This document shows positions 55,872 through 64,000 of a stretch of 64,000 nt of DNA, piece by piece (the stretch's first letter is position 1; the number at the start of each line of letters is the position of its first letter). The notes under the pieces are model-generated. The model worked only from the letters and a program-made list of their open reading frames with translations. It searched no databases and was not told the origin of the DNA. The translations under genes were made by a program, and so were the position numbers. The DNA comes from Maricaulis sp947259345 (GTDB lineage: Bacteria > Pseudomonadota > Alphaproteobacteria > Caulobacterales > Maricaulaceae): positions 1,364,001-1,428,000 of the forward strand of contig OZ244254.1 of the NCBI GenBank assembly GCA_965217205.1. The letters are read 5' to 3'.

Positions 55872-56346
55872 CACTACACCATCGCACACACCGTGATTCT
55901 GTCCACGGCTTTTGCGTAACGCTAGCGCATGGAACTTGACGTTTCGTTGATGCCGGGCCGGAATTTTCCCGAGCAATTCACCCACGGCGCGAAAGCCTTT
56001 TCATCTGCATTCGAATGTTGCATGTTGCCAACGCCTTGGCGACGCACCACCGGATGGCCGGTCGAGTGCGGCAGCCAGGCGCGAAGCGGCCGGTTCCAGT
56101 AATCGGCCACAACGCTAATCGTCGCCCCGGTCCGACCGAAGATTATTCCGGGGCCCCGACCGCCGCGTCCTCCCAGTCATGGAGCGGGACGCTTATGGTA
56201 ACTGCCGATGCGCGGGGAGCGCCTGATGCCTAGAGCACTGAAAACAGGCCGCACCCCGTCCATCTCGCCCCCGCCGCCTCTTCCGTCCCTGTCTCGCCGA
56301 CTGGCGAGCAGTCGATATTCGAGCGCGCGCGCAGGAGACGACTTTA
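55872..56346. other. 475-base intergenic region between divergent amiC and rne
   Basis: No convincing gene. It must hold the promoters of both genes, but no clear -35/-10 pair stands out. A small hairpin (CCGTG/CACGG, 55891-55908) lies before amiC. Before rne, two overlapping stems exclude each other: CTCGCC/GGCGAG (56293-56298 with 56303-56308) and CGACTG/CAGTCG (56298-56303 with 56309-56314), about 20 bases ahead of the rne ribosome site AGGAG. RNase E leaders are autoregulatory in some bacteria; here that is only a possibility. Confidence 0.5.
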
Positions 56347-58989
56347 ATGTCCAAGAAAATGTTGATCGATGCGGGTCACCCAGAAGAGACCCGCGTCGTC
56401 GTGCTCGACGGTTCAAAAGTTGAGGATTTTGATTTTGAAGCGGCCGCCCGCCGCCCCATTCGCGGAAATATCTACCTTGCCAAGGTAACGCGGGTTGAGC
56501 CCTCCTTGCAGGCCGCCTTTGTGGAATATGGCGGCAATCGCCATGGATTCCTGGCCTTCAACGAGATTCATCCCGACTATTACCAGATCCCCTATGAGGA
56601 TCGCGTCGCCCTTGCCGAGGAAGAAGCGTCTGCGGCGGATGAGGACGAGGACGAGCCGGATGACGCCAAGGCCGAACCCGCCCCCTCATCCGATGAAGCC
56701 AGCGCTGATGGCGAGTCCGACGGCGAATCCGAAGCTCCCGAGACCATCGGCGATGACAGCGAAGACGACGATATCAGCGACCAGCAGGCCGCCCGTCGTC
56801 GCCGTCAGATGCTGCGCAAATACAAGATCCAGGAAGTCATCAAGCGCCGCCAGATCCTTCTGGTCCAGGTCGCCAAGGAAGAGCGCGGCAATAAAGGCGC
56901 CGCCCTGACGACCTATCTCTCGCTGGCCGGGCGCTATTGTGTGCTGATGCCGAACACGCCGCGAGGCGGTGGCATTTCCCGCAAAATTTCCAATGCCTCC
57001 GATCGCAAGCGGCTCAAGTCGGTGGTGTCCGAGCTGGAACTGCCTAAAGGCGTCGGCCTGATCATCCGGACCGCCGGAGCCTCGCGGACCAAGACCGAGA
57101 TCAAGCGCGATGCCGATTATCTGCTGCGCCTGTGGACGAATATCCGCGAGCTGACCCTGAATTCCGTGGCGCCGTCGCTGATTTATGAGGAAGGCAATCT
57201 GGTCAAGCGCGTGATCCGCGATCTCTACGACAAGGAGATCGACAGCGTGCAGGTGGAGGGCGAAGAGGCCTACAAGGAGGCGAAAGCCTTCATGAAGATG
57301 CTGATGCCCAGCCACGCCAAGAAGGTCCAGCACTACAAGGAAACCGTGCCGCTCTTCTTGCGTCACCAGTGCGAAGCCCAGCTTGAGGCCATCTATTCCG
57401 ACGTCGCCCCACTCAAGTCCGGCGGCTATATCGTCATCAATCCGACCGAGGCCCTGGTCTCGATCGACGTCAATTCCGGTCGGTCGACGCGTGAGCGCAA
57501 TATCGAGGCGACCGCGCTCAAGACCAATCTGGAAGCCGCAGCGGAAGCGGCACGCCAGATGCGCCTGCGCGATCTGGCCGGCCTGATCGTCATCGACTTC
57601 ATCGACATGGACGAGAACAAGAATAATCGTGCCGTCGAGAAGAAGATGAAGGACATGCTGAAGCGTGACCGCGCCCGCCTTCAGGTGGGTCGCATCTCGC
57701 AATTCGGCTTGATGGAAATTTCGCGCCAGCGGCGCCGGTCCAGTCTGCTTGAAGGTTCGACCACGACCTGTCCGACCTGTAAGGGCACCGGCCATCTTCG
57801 CTCCACCGAATCGAGCGCCCTCGTCGCCCTGCGCGGGCTGGAAAAGGAAGGTACGCGTGGCCGAGCCAAGCGGATCCGCATATCGGTTCCGACCGCCGTT
57901 GCGATCTACCTCCTCAACGAAAAGCGCGATCACCTTCTGATGATCGAACAGCGCTTCTCCATGCGCATTTCCGTGGAAGCCGATGACTCAATCCTGGCAC
58001 CGGAATTCTCGATCGAAGCGCTCGAGAATCGCGAACCGGGCGAGGAATTGACGATGACGCCGCTATCGGTCGAATCGATCGAGGAGATCGAGATCCCGGA
58101 AACGCCGGAAGAGGACACCGCTGAAAGCGATGACGACAATCGTGACGGGGGCGGGCGCCGTCGTCGCCGCCGCCGTCGTCGCAAGCCATCTTCCGACGAC
58201 ACCGCCGCCGCCATGGAAGTGGTCAATGTCGAGGGCTCGGACGATGAGGCCGCCGACGCGTCGGGCGATGGCAATAGCAATCGTGACGTCCAAGCCGAGG
58301 ATGGTGAGGATCAGCCGCGCCGCCGTCGCCGTCGGGGTCGCCGGGGCGGACGAGGTCGTCGCCGCACCGAAGGGGATATCTCAAACGAGGAAAGTGCCGC
58401 CGCGGACGACAATACCGACGCTGACAAAGCTGCGCCGTCCGACGCTGTGAGCGACGCTCCGGCTGAGACACCCGCCGACGCGGGTCCGGCGGAAGAAAAG
58501 CCCAGGCGCAAGCGCGCACCGCGCCGCAGGAAGGCTGAAACCGAGGCTCCGGCCGAGGCTGCAGCGGAAGCGGCTAGCGAGGCCAAGCCCGATACTCCGG
58601 TCGAACCGCCGGCCGCAACCGACGAGGCGCCCAAGAAGCGCACACGGCGTCCGCGGAAGAAGGCCGTAGAACCGGCCGATGACACCCCGGCCGAAGCAGG
58701 TCAGACAGCGACGGCTCAGGAGGCGGCCAAACCGGTCGAGGACGAGGCCCCCAAGCCGAAGCCCCGCACACGTCGCAAGAAAGCCGACGAGCCGGCCTCT
58801 GAAACTGCCAAGCCGCCCGCAAAGGCGGCCGCGAAACCGGCAGCGGCCGCAAAGCCCAGGAAAGCCGCAACGGAATCCGATGACGCCAAACGTGAAACCG
58901 AAAGCGCCGATGCGGACAAGGGCGAGGCCGATGACGGCAAGCCGAAACGCCGCGGATGGTGGAACCGGACAGGTTTGTTCGGAAACTGA
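56347..58989 (+). CDS. rne: Ribonuclease E
   Basis: 880 residues; endoribonuclease and core of the RNA degradosome. The split S1 domain starts at about residue 35 and contains a highly acidic insert (about 90-148, Asp/Glu/Ser-rich), a known alphaproteobacterial trait. Catalytic Asp374 (SIDVNSGR) and Asp417 (VIDFIDMDE) have the same 43-residue spacing as in E. coli. The zinc-link is Cys475 and Cys478 (CPTCKG). After about residue 600 the tail alternates Arg-rich RNA-binding blocks (RRRRRRRRK, RRRRRRGRRGGRGRRR) with Ala/Glu/Lys-rich low complexity and ends GWWNRTGLFGN. AGGAG precedes the ATG. Confidence 0.96.
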   Translation: MSKKMLIDAGHPEETRVVVLDGSKVEDFDFEAAARRPIRGNIYLAKVTRVEPSLQAAFVEYGGNRHGFLAFNEIHPDYYQIPYEDRVALAEEEASAADEDEDEPDDAKAEPAPSSDEASADGESDGESEAPETIGDDSEDDDISDQQAARRRRQMLRKYKIQEVIKRRQILLVQVAKEERGNKGAALTTYLSLAGRYCVLMPNTPRGGGISRKISNASDRKRLKSVVSELELPKGVGLIIRTAGASRTKTEIKRDADYLLRLWTNIRELTLNSVAPSLIYEEGNLVKRVIRDLYDKEIDSVQVEGEEAYKEAKAFMKMLMPSHAKKVQHYKETVPLFLRHQCEAQLEAIYSDVAPLKSGGYIVINPTEALVSIDVNSGRSTRERNIEATALKTNLEAAAEAARQMRLRDLAGLIVIDFIDMDENKNNRAVEKKMKDMLKRDRARLQVGRISQFGLMEISRQRRRSSLLEGSTTTCPTCKGTGHLRSTESSALVALRGLEKEGTRGRAKRIRISVPTAVAIYLLNEKRDHLLMIEQRFSMRISVEADDSILAPEFSIEALENREPGEELTMTPLSVESIEEIEIPETPEEDTAESDDDNRDGGGRRRRRRRRRKPSSDDTAAAMEVVNVEGSDDEAADASGDGNSNRDVQAEDGEDQPRRRRRRGRRGGRGRRRTEGDISNEESAAADDNTDADKAAPSDAVSDAPAETPADAGPAEEKPRRKRAPRRRKAETEAPAEAAAEAASEAKPDTPVEPPAATDEAPKKRTRRPRKKAVEPADDTPAEAGQTATAQEAAKPVEDEAPKPKPRTRRKKADEPASETAKPPAKAAAKPAAAAKPRKAATESDDAKRETESADADKGEADDGKPKRRGWWNRTGLFGN

Positions 58990-58998
58990 CCAGGATCA

Positions 58999-59025
58999 GG
59001 GTTGTCCGGCACGGCCGGGCAACCC
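58999..59025 (+). terminator. Stable hairpin after rne
   Basis: A 12-bp stem GGGTTGTCCGGC / GCCGGGCAACCC (one T-G pair) with loop ACG lies 9 bases after the rne stop. No strong T run follows (ATCTTGG), so termination may be partial; it may also protect the 3' end. Confidence 0.55.
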
Positions 59026-59098
59026 ATCTTGGCTCTTGCGGCGTCATGGGGTGACGCTGCTAACATAGGCCGAGCGGGGGCCGATCAGTGGAGGCAGG

Positions 59099-60463
59099 AT
59101 GTCTGTCCTGAAATCCGTCGCTACAGCCTGCGTACTTGCTGTGGCCACACATGCGTCCAGCCTGGGTCAGTCACTGATCCGGGACACGGAGATCGAGCAC
59201 ATGCTGCGCGATTATGCCGACCCCGTTCTCGATGCCGCCGGCCTGCAACCCGCAGATGTCGATCTTTATATCGTCGCGGACCCGACGCTGAACGCCTTTG
59301 TCACCGGCGGCCAGAACATTTTCCTGCACACCGGAATCATTCTGGAATCCGAGACACCGAACCAGCTGATTGGCGTCATAGCGCACGAGGCCGGACATAT
59401 TTCCGGCGCCCATCTGGCACGCGTCGGAGATGGCATCACGGCCGCACAGGCGCCGATGTTCGTCAGCCTCGGGCTCGGCGTGCTCGCGGCGCTCGCCGGT
59501 GAAGGCGGTGCGGCGGGTGCGCTGCTGGCCTCCTCACAACAGTTCGGCGCGCTCTCCTTCATGACGTATAGCCGCGCCCAGGAAGCCTCGGCCGACCAGG
59601 CCGGACTGCAATTCCTCGAAGCCAGCGGACAATCGGCCGAAGGCCTGGTGCAATTCTTCGAACGCTTTCGCTACCAGGAAGTGATGTCAAATGCGCGGCG
59701 CTACCCATATTTCCGCTCCCATCCCCTGTCTTCGGAACGCATCGCCAATCTGCGCGGCGGCGCTACCGAGTCACCCTATTACGAGACCGAAGACAGCGCC
59801 GAGGAAATGGCTCGTCTGGCCCGTATCCAGGCCAAGATTTATGGCTTCCTCGCGGAGCCGGAATTTGTCTTCTACCGCTATCCCGAGAGCGACCAATCGC
59901 TGCCGGCGCGGTATGCGCGAGCTGTCGCCTATTATCATGACGCCCGCCTCGATCGTGCGCTCGAAGAGATTTTAAGCCTGCTCGAGGAAGAACCCGAAAA
60001 CCCCTATTTCCATGAGCTACACGGGCAGATGCTGTTCGAGAGCGGTCATGCTGCCGACGCGATTGCGCCGCACCGGGAAGCCGTTGAACTGGAACCCACC
60101 GCGCCCCTGCTTCGGGTCAATCTCGCCATCGCGATGATCGCGACCGAGGATGTCGCCTATCAGGAGGAAGCCGCGCAGCACTTGCGGGTCGCGCTTGATA
60201 TCGAGCCGGACAATGGCTTTGCCTGGTACCAGCTCTCGATCATCCATGAGCGCAATGGCGATACCGCCCTCGCCCAACTGGCGATTGCGGAACAATCCTA
60301 TGCCGCGGGCAATCGCCCCCGCGCTCACCAGTTTGCTACGCGCGCCCGCGCCGAACTGGAGGTTGGCACACCAGCCTGGGTCCGGGCCACTGAGATCGAG
60401 GCCGTTTCTCTGCCGACCGCATCGGAACTGCGTCAGATTCGCCGCCAGCAACGTCGCAACTGA
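59099..60463 (+). CDS. Periplasmic M48 metalloprotease with TPR domain, BepA-like
   Basis: 454 residues with a signal peptide (cleavage near residue 23). The M48 domain has HEAGH at 96-100 (His96, Glu97, His100) and the third zinc ligand Glu162 (QEASADQAG). Residues about 270-440 form TPR-like helical repeats (YARAVAYYHDARLDRALEEI, APHREAVELEPTAPLLRVNL). This is the BepA/YfgC layout, which in E. coli degrades stalled outer-membrane proteins such as LptD and helps BAM. Length and order fit; the exact substrate here is inferred. Confidence 0.93.
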   Translation: MSVLKSVATACVLAVATHASSLGQSLIRDTEIEHMLRDYADPVLDAAGLQPADVDLYIVADPTLNAFVTGGQNIFLHTGIILESETPNQLIGVIAHEAGHISGAHLARVGDGITAAQAPMFVSLGLGVLAALAGEGGAAGALLASSQQFGALSFMTYSRAQEASADQAGLQFLEASGQSAEGLVQFFERFRYQEVMSNARRYPYFRSHPLSSERIANLRGGATESPYYETEDSAEEMARLARIQAKIYGFLAEPEFVFYRYPESDQSLPARYARAVAYYHDARLDRALEEILSLLEEEPENPYFHELHGQMLFESGHAADAIAPHREAVELEPTAPLLRVNLAIAMIATEDVAYQEEAAQHLRVALDIEPDNGFAWYQLSIIHERNGDTALAQLAIAEQSYAAGNRPRAHQFATRARAELEVGTPAWVRATEIEAVSLPTASELRQIRRQQRRN

Positions 60464-60474
60464 GCGGAGACGGG

Positions 60475-61662
60475 ATGGCGCCTCCACCGGCTGATGACGG
60501 CGAGACCGGGCCGCCGCCGATCTCCGTTCAGGCGGTTGAAGGCTTCGATCAAGTGTCCCGCGAGGACTGGGACGCACTGGCCAACCCGGCCGATGCCGAG
60601 TTCGACCCCTTCCTGAGCTGGGACTTTCTGGAGGCGCTTGAGGCGAGCGGCTGTGTCGGTGAGGACGCAGGCTGGCTGCCGCGCCATCTGATCGCCACCG
60701 GGCCGAGCAACAAGCTGGTTGGCGCCCTCCCGCTCTACGCCAAAACTCATTCCATGGGCGAATATGTCTTCGATCATGCCTGGGCCAACGCCTATGAGCG
60801 CGCCGGCGGGCAATATTACCCCAAGCTACTGACCGCGGTTCCCTTTACGCCGGTCACCGGGCGCCGAATTTTCGCCGAAAGCCCCTCTTTGCGCCATGCG
60901 CTGGCACAAACGGCCTGCGAGCTGACCGAGCGATGGGGGTGTTCCGGCTGGCATGTCAATTTCCCGGACGCCGACACCGCGGCTGCGTTGAACGCGGCCG
61001 GGCTGCTTGACCGGGTCGACCGACAATTCATCTGGTCCAATCGGGGCTATGGGAATTATGACGCCTTCCTCGCCGATCTCAGCTCGCGCAAGCGCAAGGC
61101 CTTGCGCAAGGAGCGCGCGACCGCGCAGGACGGGATCGAGATCGAGCACCTGTCCGGCGACGCTCTGCGCCCCGAACATTGGGACGTGTTCTATGCCTGC
61201 TACCAGGAAACCGGCTCGCGCAAATGGGGCTATCCTTATCTCAATCGCGTCTTTTTCGATCTCATCCACCAACGCATGCCCGACCGCATCCTGCTGGTCA
61301 TGGCGAAGAAGGAGGGCCGCTATATAGCCGCGGCGCTCAATTTCATCGGCTCGCACGCGCTCTATGGACGCTATTGGGGCAAGCTCGACGATCACCCCTA
61401 TCTGCATTTCGAGCTCTGCTATCACCAAGCCATTGACGCCGCGATTGCACGCGGCCTGGATCGTGTCGAGGCGGGCGCCCAAGGCGACCACAAACTGGCC
61501 CGCGGCTACCGACCGCAAGAGGTCCGTTCGGCCCACTTCATCGCCGATCCGGGCTTTCGCGACGCGGTCGACCAATATCTTGATCAGGAGCGCGCCGCGG
61601 TACGCACAGAAATCCGCCTGCAGGACGCCGAGAGCCCGTTTCGACGGGATCAGGCATCGTGA
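60475..61662 (+). CDS. FemAB/GNAT-like protein (DUF482 family)
   Basis: 395 residues, cytosolic. Conserved stretches of the family are WDALANPADAEFDPFLSWDF near the N-terminus, LPLYAKTHSMGEYVFDHAWA, the basic SSRKRKALRKERA, and the C-terminal acyl-transfer-like core AALNFIGSHALYGRYWG...FELCYHQAIDAAI with EAGAQGDHKLARGY. Members are annotated as peptidoglycan-related aminoacyl transferases by fold, but their reaction is not proven. It starts 11 bases after the M48 gene. The stop overlaps a GTG start of the next frame (GTGA). Confidence 0.88.
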   Translation: MAPPPADDGETGPPPISVQAVEGFDQVSREDWDALANPADAEFDPFLSWDFLEALEASGCVGEDAGWLPRHLIATGPSNKLVGALPLYAKTHSMGEYVFDHAWANAYERAGGQYYPKLLTAVPFTPVTGRRIFAESPSLRHALAQTACELTERWGCSGWHVNFPDADTAAALNAAGLLDRVDRQFIWSNRGYGNYDAFLADLSSRKRKALRKERATAQDGIEIEHLSGDALRPEHWDVFYACYQETGSRKWGYPYLNRVFFDLIHQRMPDRILLVMAKKEGRYIAAALNFIGSHALYGRYWGKLDDHPYLHFELCYHQAIDAAIARGLDRVEAGAQGDHKLARGYRPQEVRSAHFIADPGFRDAVDQYLDQERAAVRTEIRLQDAESPFRRDQAS

Positions 61663-62146
61663 GCAAGCGTGACACCTTTCCCCTTGGCGAGCCGAAGCCT
61701 CCGTTCTCGCCTGTACACTCCGCGCAGGCGGGTTTCCGGCGGAGGTCGCCGACTGGCATTTCATCTCCGTCAAGCCCGCGCTCAAGTTCGGCTATAACCG
61801 GCCGCGGGTTCTCGTTCCGCCGTCGTGCCAGTTGGAGGCCAGAGCCTGGTTGGAAAGCCTTGAGCCGGCGGACACCAGACCGATCTTCCCCTGCTCCGAC
61901 TGCGGCGGAGAAACGCGTCGAGTTCGACGCATCGTGTTCACAGCGCTCGTGATCCTGCTGGGTACCTTCCACCCATTTTTCTCCACACGTCGGCGCTGCT
62001 GCACCTGTCGCAAGACGTTCCGAACGGAGCCTCCGGCGCCTTCTGGCGAAGCTGAGCTGGGCTATTCGCCGGTCGCGCCAATCCAGCTTCGCAGCCGGGT
62101 CGCCAGCCTTCAAACCGCCGGGCAAAAGGTCAACGACAGCGCATGA
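61659..62146 (+). pseudogene. Possible frameshifted small zinc-ribbon membrane protein gene
   Basis: A GTG at 61659 overlaps the preceding stop as GTGA, a typical coupled start (MSKRDTFPLGEPKPPF). That frame becomes Arg/Ser-rich and unlikely after about position 61720 and ends at 61952. From about 61730, another frame reads convincingly to 62146: FPAEVADWHFISVKPALKFG, then a CxxC (PCSDCGG), a hydrophobic helix (IVFTALVILLGTFHPFF) and CCTCRKTF. The first in-frame start there is only a TTG at 61832. One missing base near 61720-61740 would join the two frames. It may be a decayed gene, a sequence error, or two short genes. No family recognised. Confidence 0.45.
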
Positions 62147-62224
62147 CAAACCAGCCATCGCTGGACGGAACCGGGCGCGGCACGCTAGGCAGATCACTCA
62201 GCTCACACAAAGCGGAGTTCAAGC

Positions 62225-62662
62225 ATGAGCCTCGACGGCACCTATGATCCGGACAATATCTTCGCCAGGATTCTCAAGGGGGAATTGCCCTGCGTGAAAG
62301 TGTATGAGGATGAGCATGTCCTGTCCTTCATGGACATTTTTCCGCAAGCGCCCGGACATGTGCTGGTCGTGCCGCGCGAGCCGGCGCGCAATGCCCTGGA
62401 AATGACAGATGGTGCGCTTCAGGCCGCCATTGTTCGGGTGAAACGGATCGCGCAGGCCGTGAAAACCGCTCTCGCCCCGGATGGCATTGTCCTCACGCAA
62501 TTCAATGGCGCGCCAGCGGGTCAGACCGTCTTCCACGTCCACTTCCACATCATTCCGCGGACCGAGGGTGAAGCCCTGGGTGCGCATGGTGGCGGTCAGG
62601 CAGACATGGATGACCTCGCGGATCAGGCCGCGCGAATTGCCGCTGCGATCGAGATGCCTTGA
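62225..62662 (+). CDS. HIT family nucleotide-binding hydrolase/transferase
   Basis: 145 residues. The histidine triad is His104, His106 and His108 (FHVHFHIIPR), in the order of HINT-type enzymes that hydrolyse adenosine phosphoramidates or dinucleotides. The N-terminal NIFARILKGELPCVKVYEDE and FMDIFPQAPGHVLVVP are typical. GCGGAG lies 8 bases before the ATG. Cytosolic; it stands alone after the disturbed frame. Confidence 0.94.
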   Translation: MSLDGTYDPDNIFARILKGELPCVKVYEDEHVLSFMDIFPQAPGHVLVVPREPARNALEMTDGALQAAIVRVKRIAQAVKTALAPDGIVLTQFNGAPAGQTVFHVHFHIIPRTEGEALGAHGGGQADMDDLADQAARIAAAIEMP

Positions 62663-62681
62663 TCAGCTCTGCCGACCGGTA

Positions 62682-63095
62682 TCAGCGCAATCGCCCTTCG
62701 AAGGTCAAATAAACCAGCAGGGCAATGATGGCGCCTTGCAGGGTGAAAGAGAAGAGTGCCCAGGCGTCGGCATCGACCATGTTGGAAAACAGGTTATTGC
62801 CACCCATGATGATCCAGTCAGCCCGGTCCAGCACAAACGACAGAATAAAGGCCGGCAGCGCCCAGCGGCGCCCGCCCAAGGTCAGGGCCAGCGCTACGCC
62901 ATTCATGAGCACGTGCGAGAAGAAGAAAACTTCCTGCATCAACGTCAAACTCTGAACGAATGCCGCAGCGAGCAAGGGGTCGGGCCAAAGCCCCATCCGG
63001 GCGGTTATGTCATTGGCCGCCCAGAACAACCCGTACGCGACCTGCACCGATAACAGGCCGATCAGAATATAAAAGGGGGCGTCGCGACGGGGCAT
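62682..63095 (-). CDS. Small four-helix membrane protein
   Basis: 137 residues from the ATG at 63095 (MPRRDAPFYILIGLLSVQVA), with AGGAAG 6 bases upstream; the longer frame to 63242 lacks support. Four transmembrane helices alternate with short loops (GRRWALPAFILSFVLDRADW, GNNLFSNMVDADAW). I do not recognise a named family and no functional motif is seen. Its start lies 67 bases beyond the recQ stop on the same strand. Confidence 0.82.
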   Translation of the reverse strand: MPRRDAPFYILIGLLSVQVAYGLFWAANDITARMGLWPDPLLAAAFVQSLTLMQEVFFFSHVLMNGVALALTLGGRRWALPAFILSFVLDRADWIIMGGNNLFSNMVDADAWALFSFTLQGAIIALLVYLTFEGRLR

Positions 63096-63162
63096 GATTC
63101 TTCCTGAAAGAGCCCGGACATAACTCCATGATTTGCCGTGATTGTCATCCGGCACACAGGTT

Positions 63163-64000
63163 TCAAGAGAGCTGGAGCTGAGATTTGAGCAGGTCGAGAA
63201 AGACCGATCCAAACGTTTCGAGCTTCTTGGGGCCAACGCCATTGACCGCAGCCATCTGCTCCAGGCTCTGCGGCCTGAGGTGCGCCATGTCGATCAGCGT
63301 CGCATCGGAAAAGACCACATAGGCCGGAACATTGCGCTCCGCCGCCAACTCCCGGCGCAGAGCCTTCAAAGCACTGAGCAGATCCGCATCCACCCCATCC
63401 GCCTCGGCGGCGATGCTCGCCTTGCTGCGCTTGGGCGTCGCGCTCGCGCGCGCCTTGATCTCACGGATCTCGACGGACTGCTCACCCTTCAGGACCACGC
63501 GGGCATCCGGGGTCAGCTTGAGAGCCCCGAACCCCTGAATGTCGATTTCCAGCAGGCCTGACGCCACACATTGGCGCACCAGCCCCTGCCAGAACGGCTT
63601 CGGTCGATCCGCGCCAACGCCCCAGGTGGGAAGGGTCTCATGCCCGCGCGCCCGAATCTTGTCGGTATCGGCGCCGCGCAGAACATCGATGACATGGGCT
63701 GCCCCGAACATCTCGCCGGTTCGGGCGATGGCGGAGAAGAGCATTTGCGCTTCGCGCGTGCCGTCGATCAGGGTCGGCGGATCAAGGCAGAGATCGCAAT
63801 TGCCGCACGGCTCGCCGCCGCTTTCACCAAAATAGGCCAATAGGGAAAGGCGGCGGCAGCGCGTCGCCTCGCAATAGGACAGCAGACTGTCCAGTCGTTT
63901 GTGTTCGCGGCGTTTGTGATCGCCATCCTCGCCGTCCTGGTCGATGAATTGCCGGCGCATGCGGGCGTCACCGAGACCATAGAGCATCATCGCCTCGGCC
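63163..64000 (-). CDS. recQ: RecQ ATP-dependent DNA helicase (C-terminal part, cut by window edge)
   Basis: About 279 residues are visible, running off the right edge (AEAMMLYGLGDARMRRQFID). The zinc-binding domain has RLSLLAYFGESGGEPCGNCDLC with the four-Cys set (CEATRC..., CGNC, DLC). A winged-helix RQC domain follows (MLFSAIARTGEMFGAAHVID, VLRG), then a C-terminal HRDC domain (ALRRELAAERNVPAYVVFSD, LEQMAAVNGVGPKKLETFG). The two RecA-like motor domains lie outside the window. The protein acts in recombination repair at replication forks and single-strand gaps. Confidence 0.94.
   Translation of the reverse strand, partial: AEAMMLYGLGDARMRRQFIDQDGEDGDHKRREHKRLDSLLSYCEATRCRRLSLLAYFGESGGEPCGNCDLCLDPPTLIDGTREAQMLFSAIARTGEMFGAAHVIDVLRGADTDKIRARGHETLPTWGVGADRPKPFWQGLVRQCVASGLLEIDIQGFGALKLTPDARVVLKGEQSVEIREIKARASATPKRSKASIAAEADGVDADLLSALKALRRELAAERNVPAYVVFSDATLIDMAHLRPQSLEQMAAVNGVGPKKLETFGSVFLDLLKSQLQLS

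Noticed and set aside
61538..62197. 219-residue open frame on the minus strand
   Set aside because: Overlaps the end of the FemAB-like gene and the disturbed zinc-ribbon region; Arg/Gly-rich, no motif, no ribosome site. Not fully excluded because the plus-strand reading there is itself uncertain.

Overview
The window looks like a chromosomal segment of a GC-rich alphaproteobacterium. The closest fit by gene content and order is a stalked or dimorphic marine bacterium of the Caulobacterales/Maricaulales type (Maricaulis- or Hyphomonas-like). This rests on the tig-clpP-clpX-lon run, an iscR-iscS-sufB...sufCDS operon, a bactofilin gene overlapping a LytM peptidase gene, an NADP malic enzyme fused to a phosphotransacetylase-like domain, and many single-domain alphaproteobacterial families. 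No taxon marker such as 16S rRNA is present, so this is inference. I saw no insertion sequence, prophage, CRISPR array or clear island; base composition and codon use look even throughout.

Layout. 1-5.5 kb, minus strand: lon (cut by the left edge), clpX, clpP and tig, a protein quality-control block, then tRNA-Leu(UAG). 5.6-13 kb: a degenerate EAL-like protein, a TPMT-type methyltransferase, a MATE exporter, maeB and nnrDE. 13-20.4 kb, plus strand: glnB-glnA nitrogen genes, a large autotransporter and parE. 20.5-26 kb: a secreted M14 peptidase and two translationally coupled exported amidohydrolases, the second lacking the metal-binding HxH. 26-28.8 kb: a RhlE-like DEAD-box helicase and a diguanylate cyclase. 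28.9-38.4 kb, minus strand: a long iron-sulfur assembly operon, iscR-iscS-sufB-(three uncharacterised coupled genes)-sufC-sufD-sufS-sufT-sufA-GST, with a good IscR type 1-like site upstream of iscR. 38.5-46.5 kb: an alpha/beta hydrolase, anmK, tyrS, a giant AsmA/YhdP-like protein, bcp and a DUF455 protein. 46.6-50.8 kb: LytM peptidase and bactofilin, then acyltransferase, membrane protein and winged-helix regulator with a perfect palindrome in front. 50.8-56 kb, minus strand: prfB with its programmed +1 frameshift, PBP1A and an AmiC-type amidase. 56-62.7 kb, plus strand: rne, a BepA-like M48 protease, a FemAB/GNAT-like protein, a disturbed zinc-ribbon reading frame and a HIT protein. 62.7-64 kb, minus strand: a small membrane protein and recQ (cut by the right edge).

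How the genes work together. Most of the window is housekeeping: proteolysis and folding (Lon, ClpXP, trigger factor), nitrogen assimilation (PII and glutamine synthetase), Fe-S cluster assembly under IscR, cell-wall growth and turnover (PBP1A, amidase, LytM-bactofilin, AnmK), envelope assembly (AsmA-like, BepA-like, autotransporter) and RNA metabolism (RNase E, DEAD-box helicase). The least explained parts are the three-gene insert in the suf operon, the catalytic/degenerate amidohydrolase pair, the palindrome-controlled acyltransferase module, the histone-like tail on trigger factor and the interrupted frame after the FemAB-like gene.
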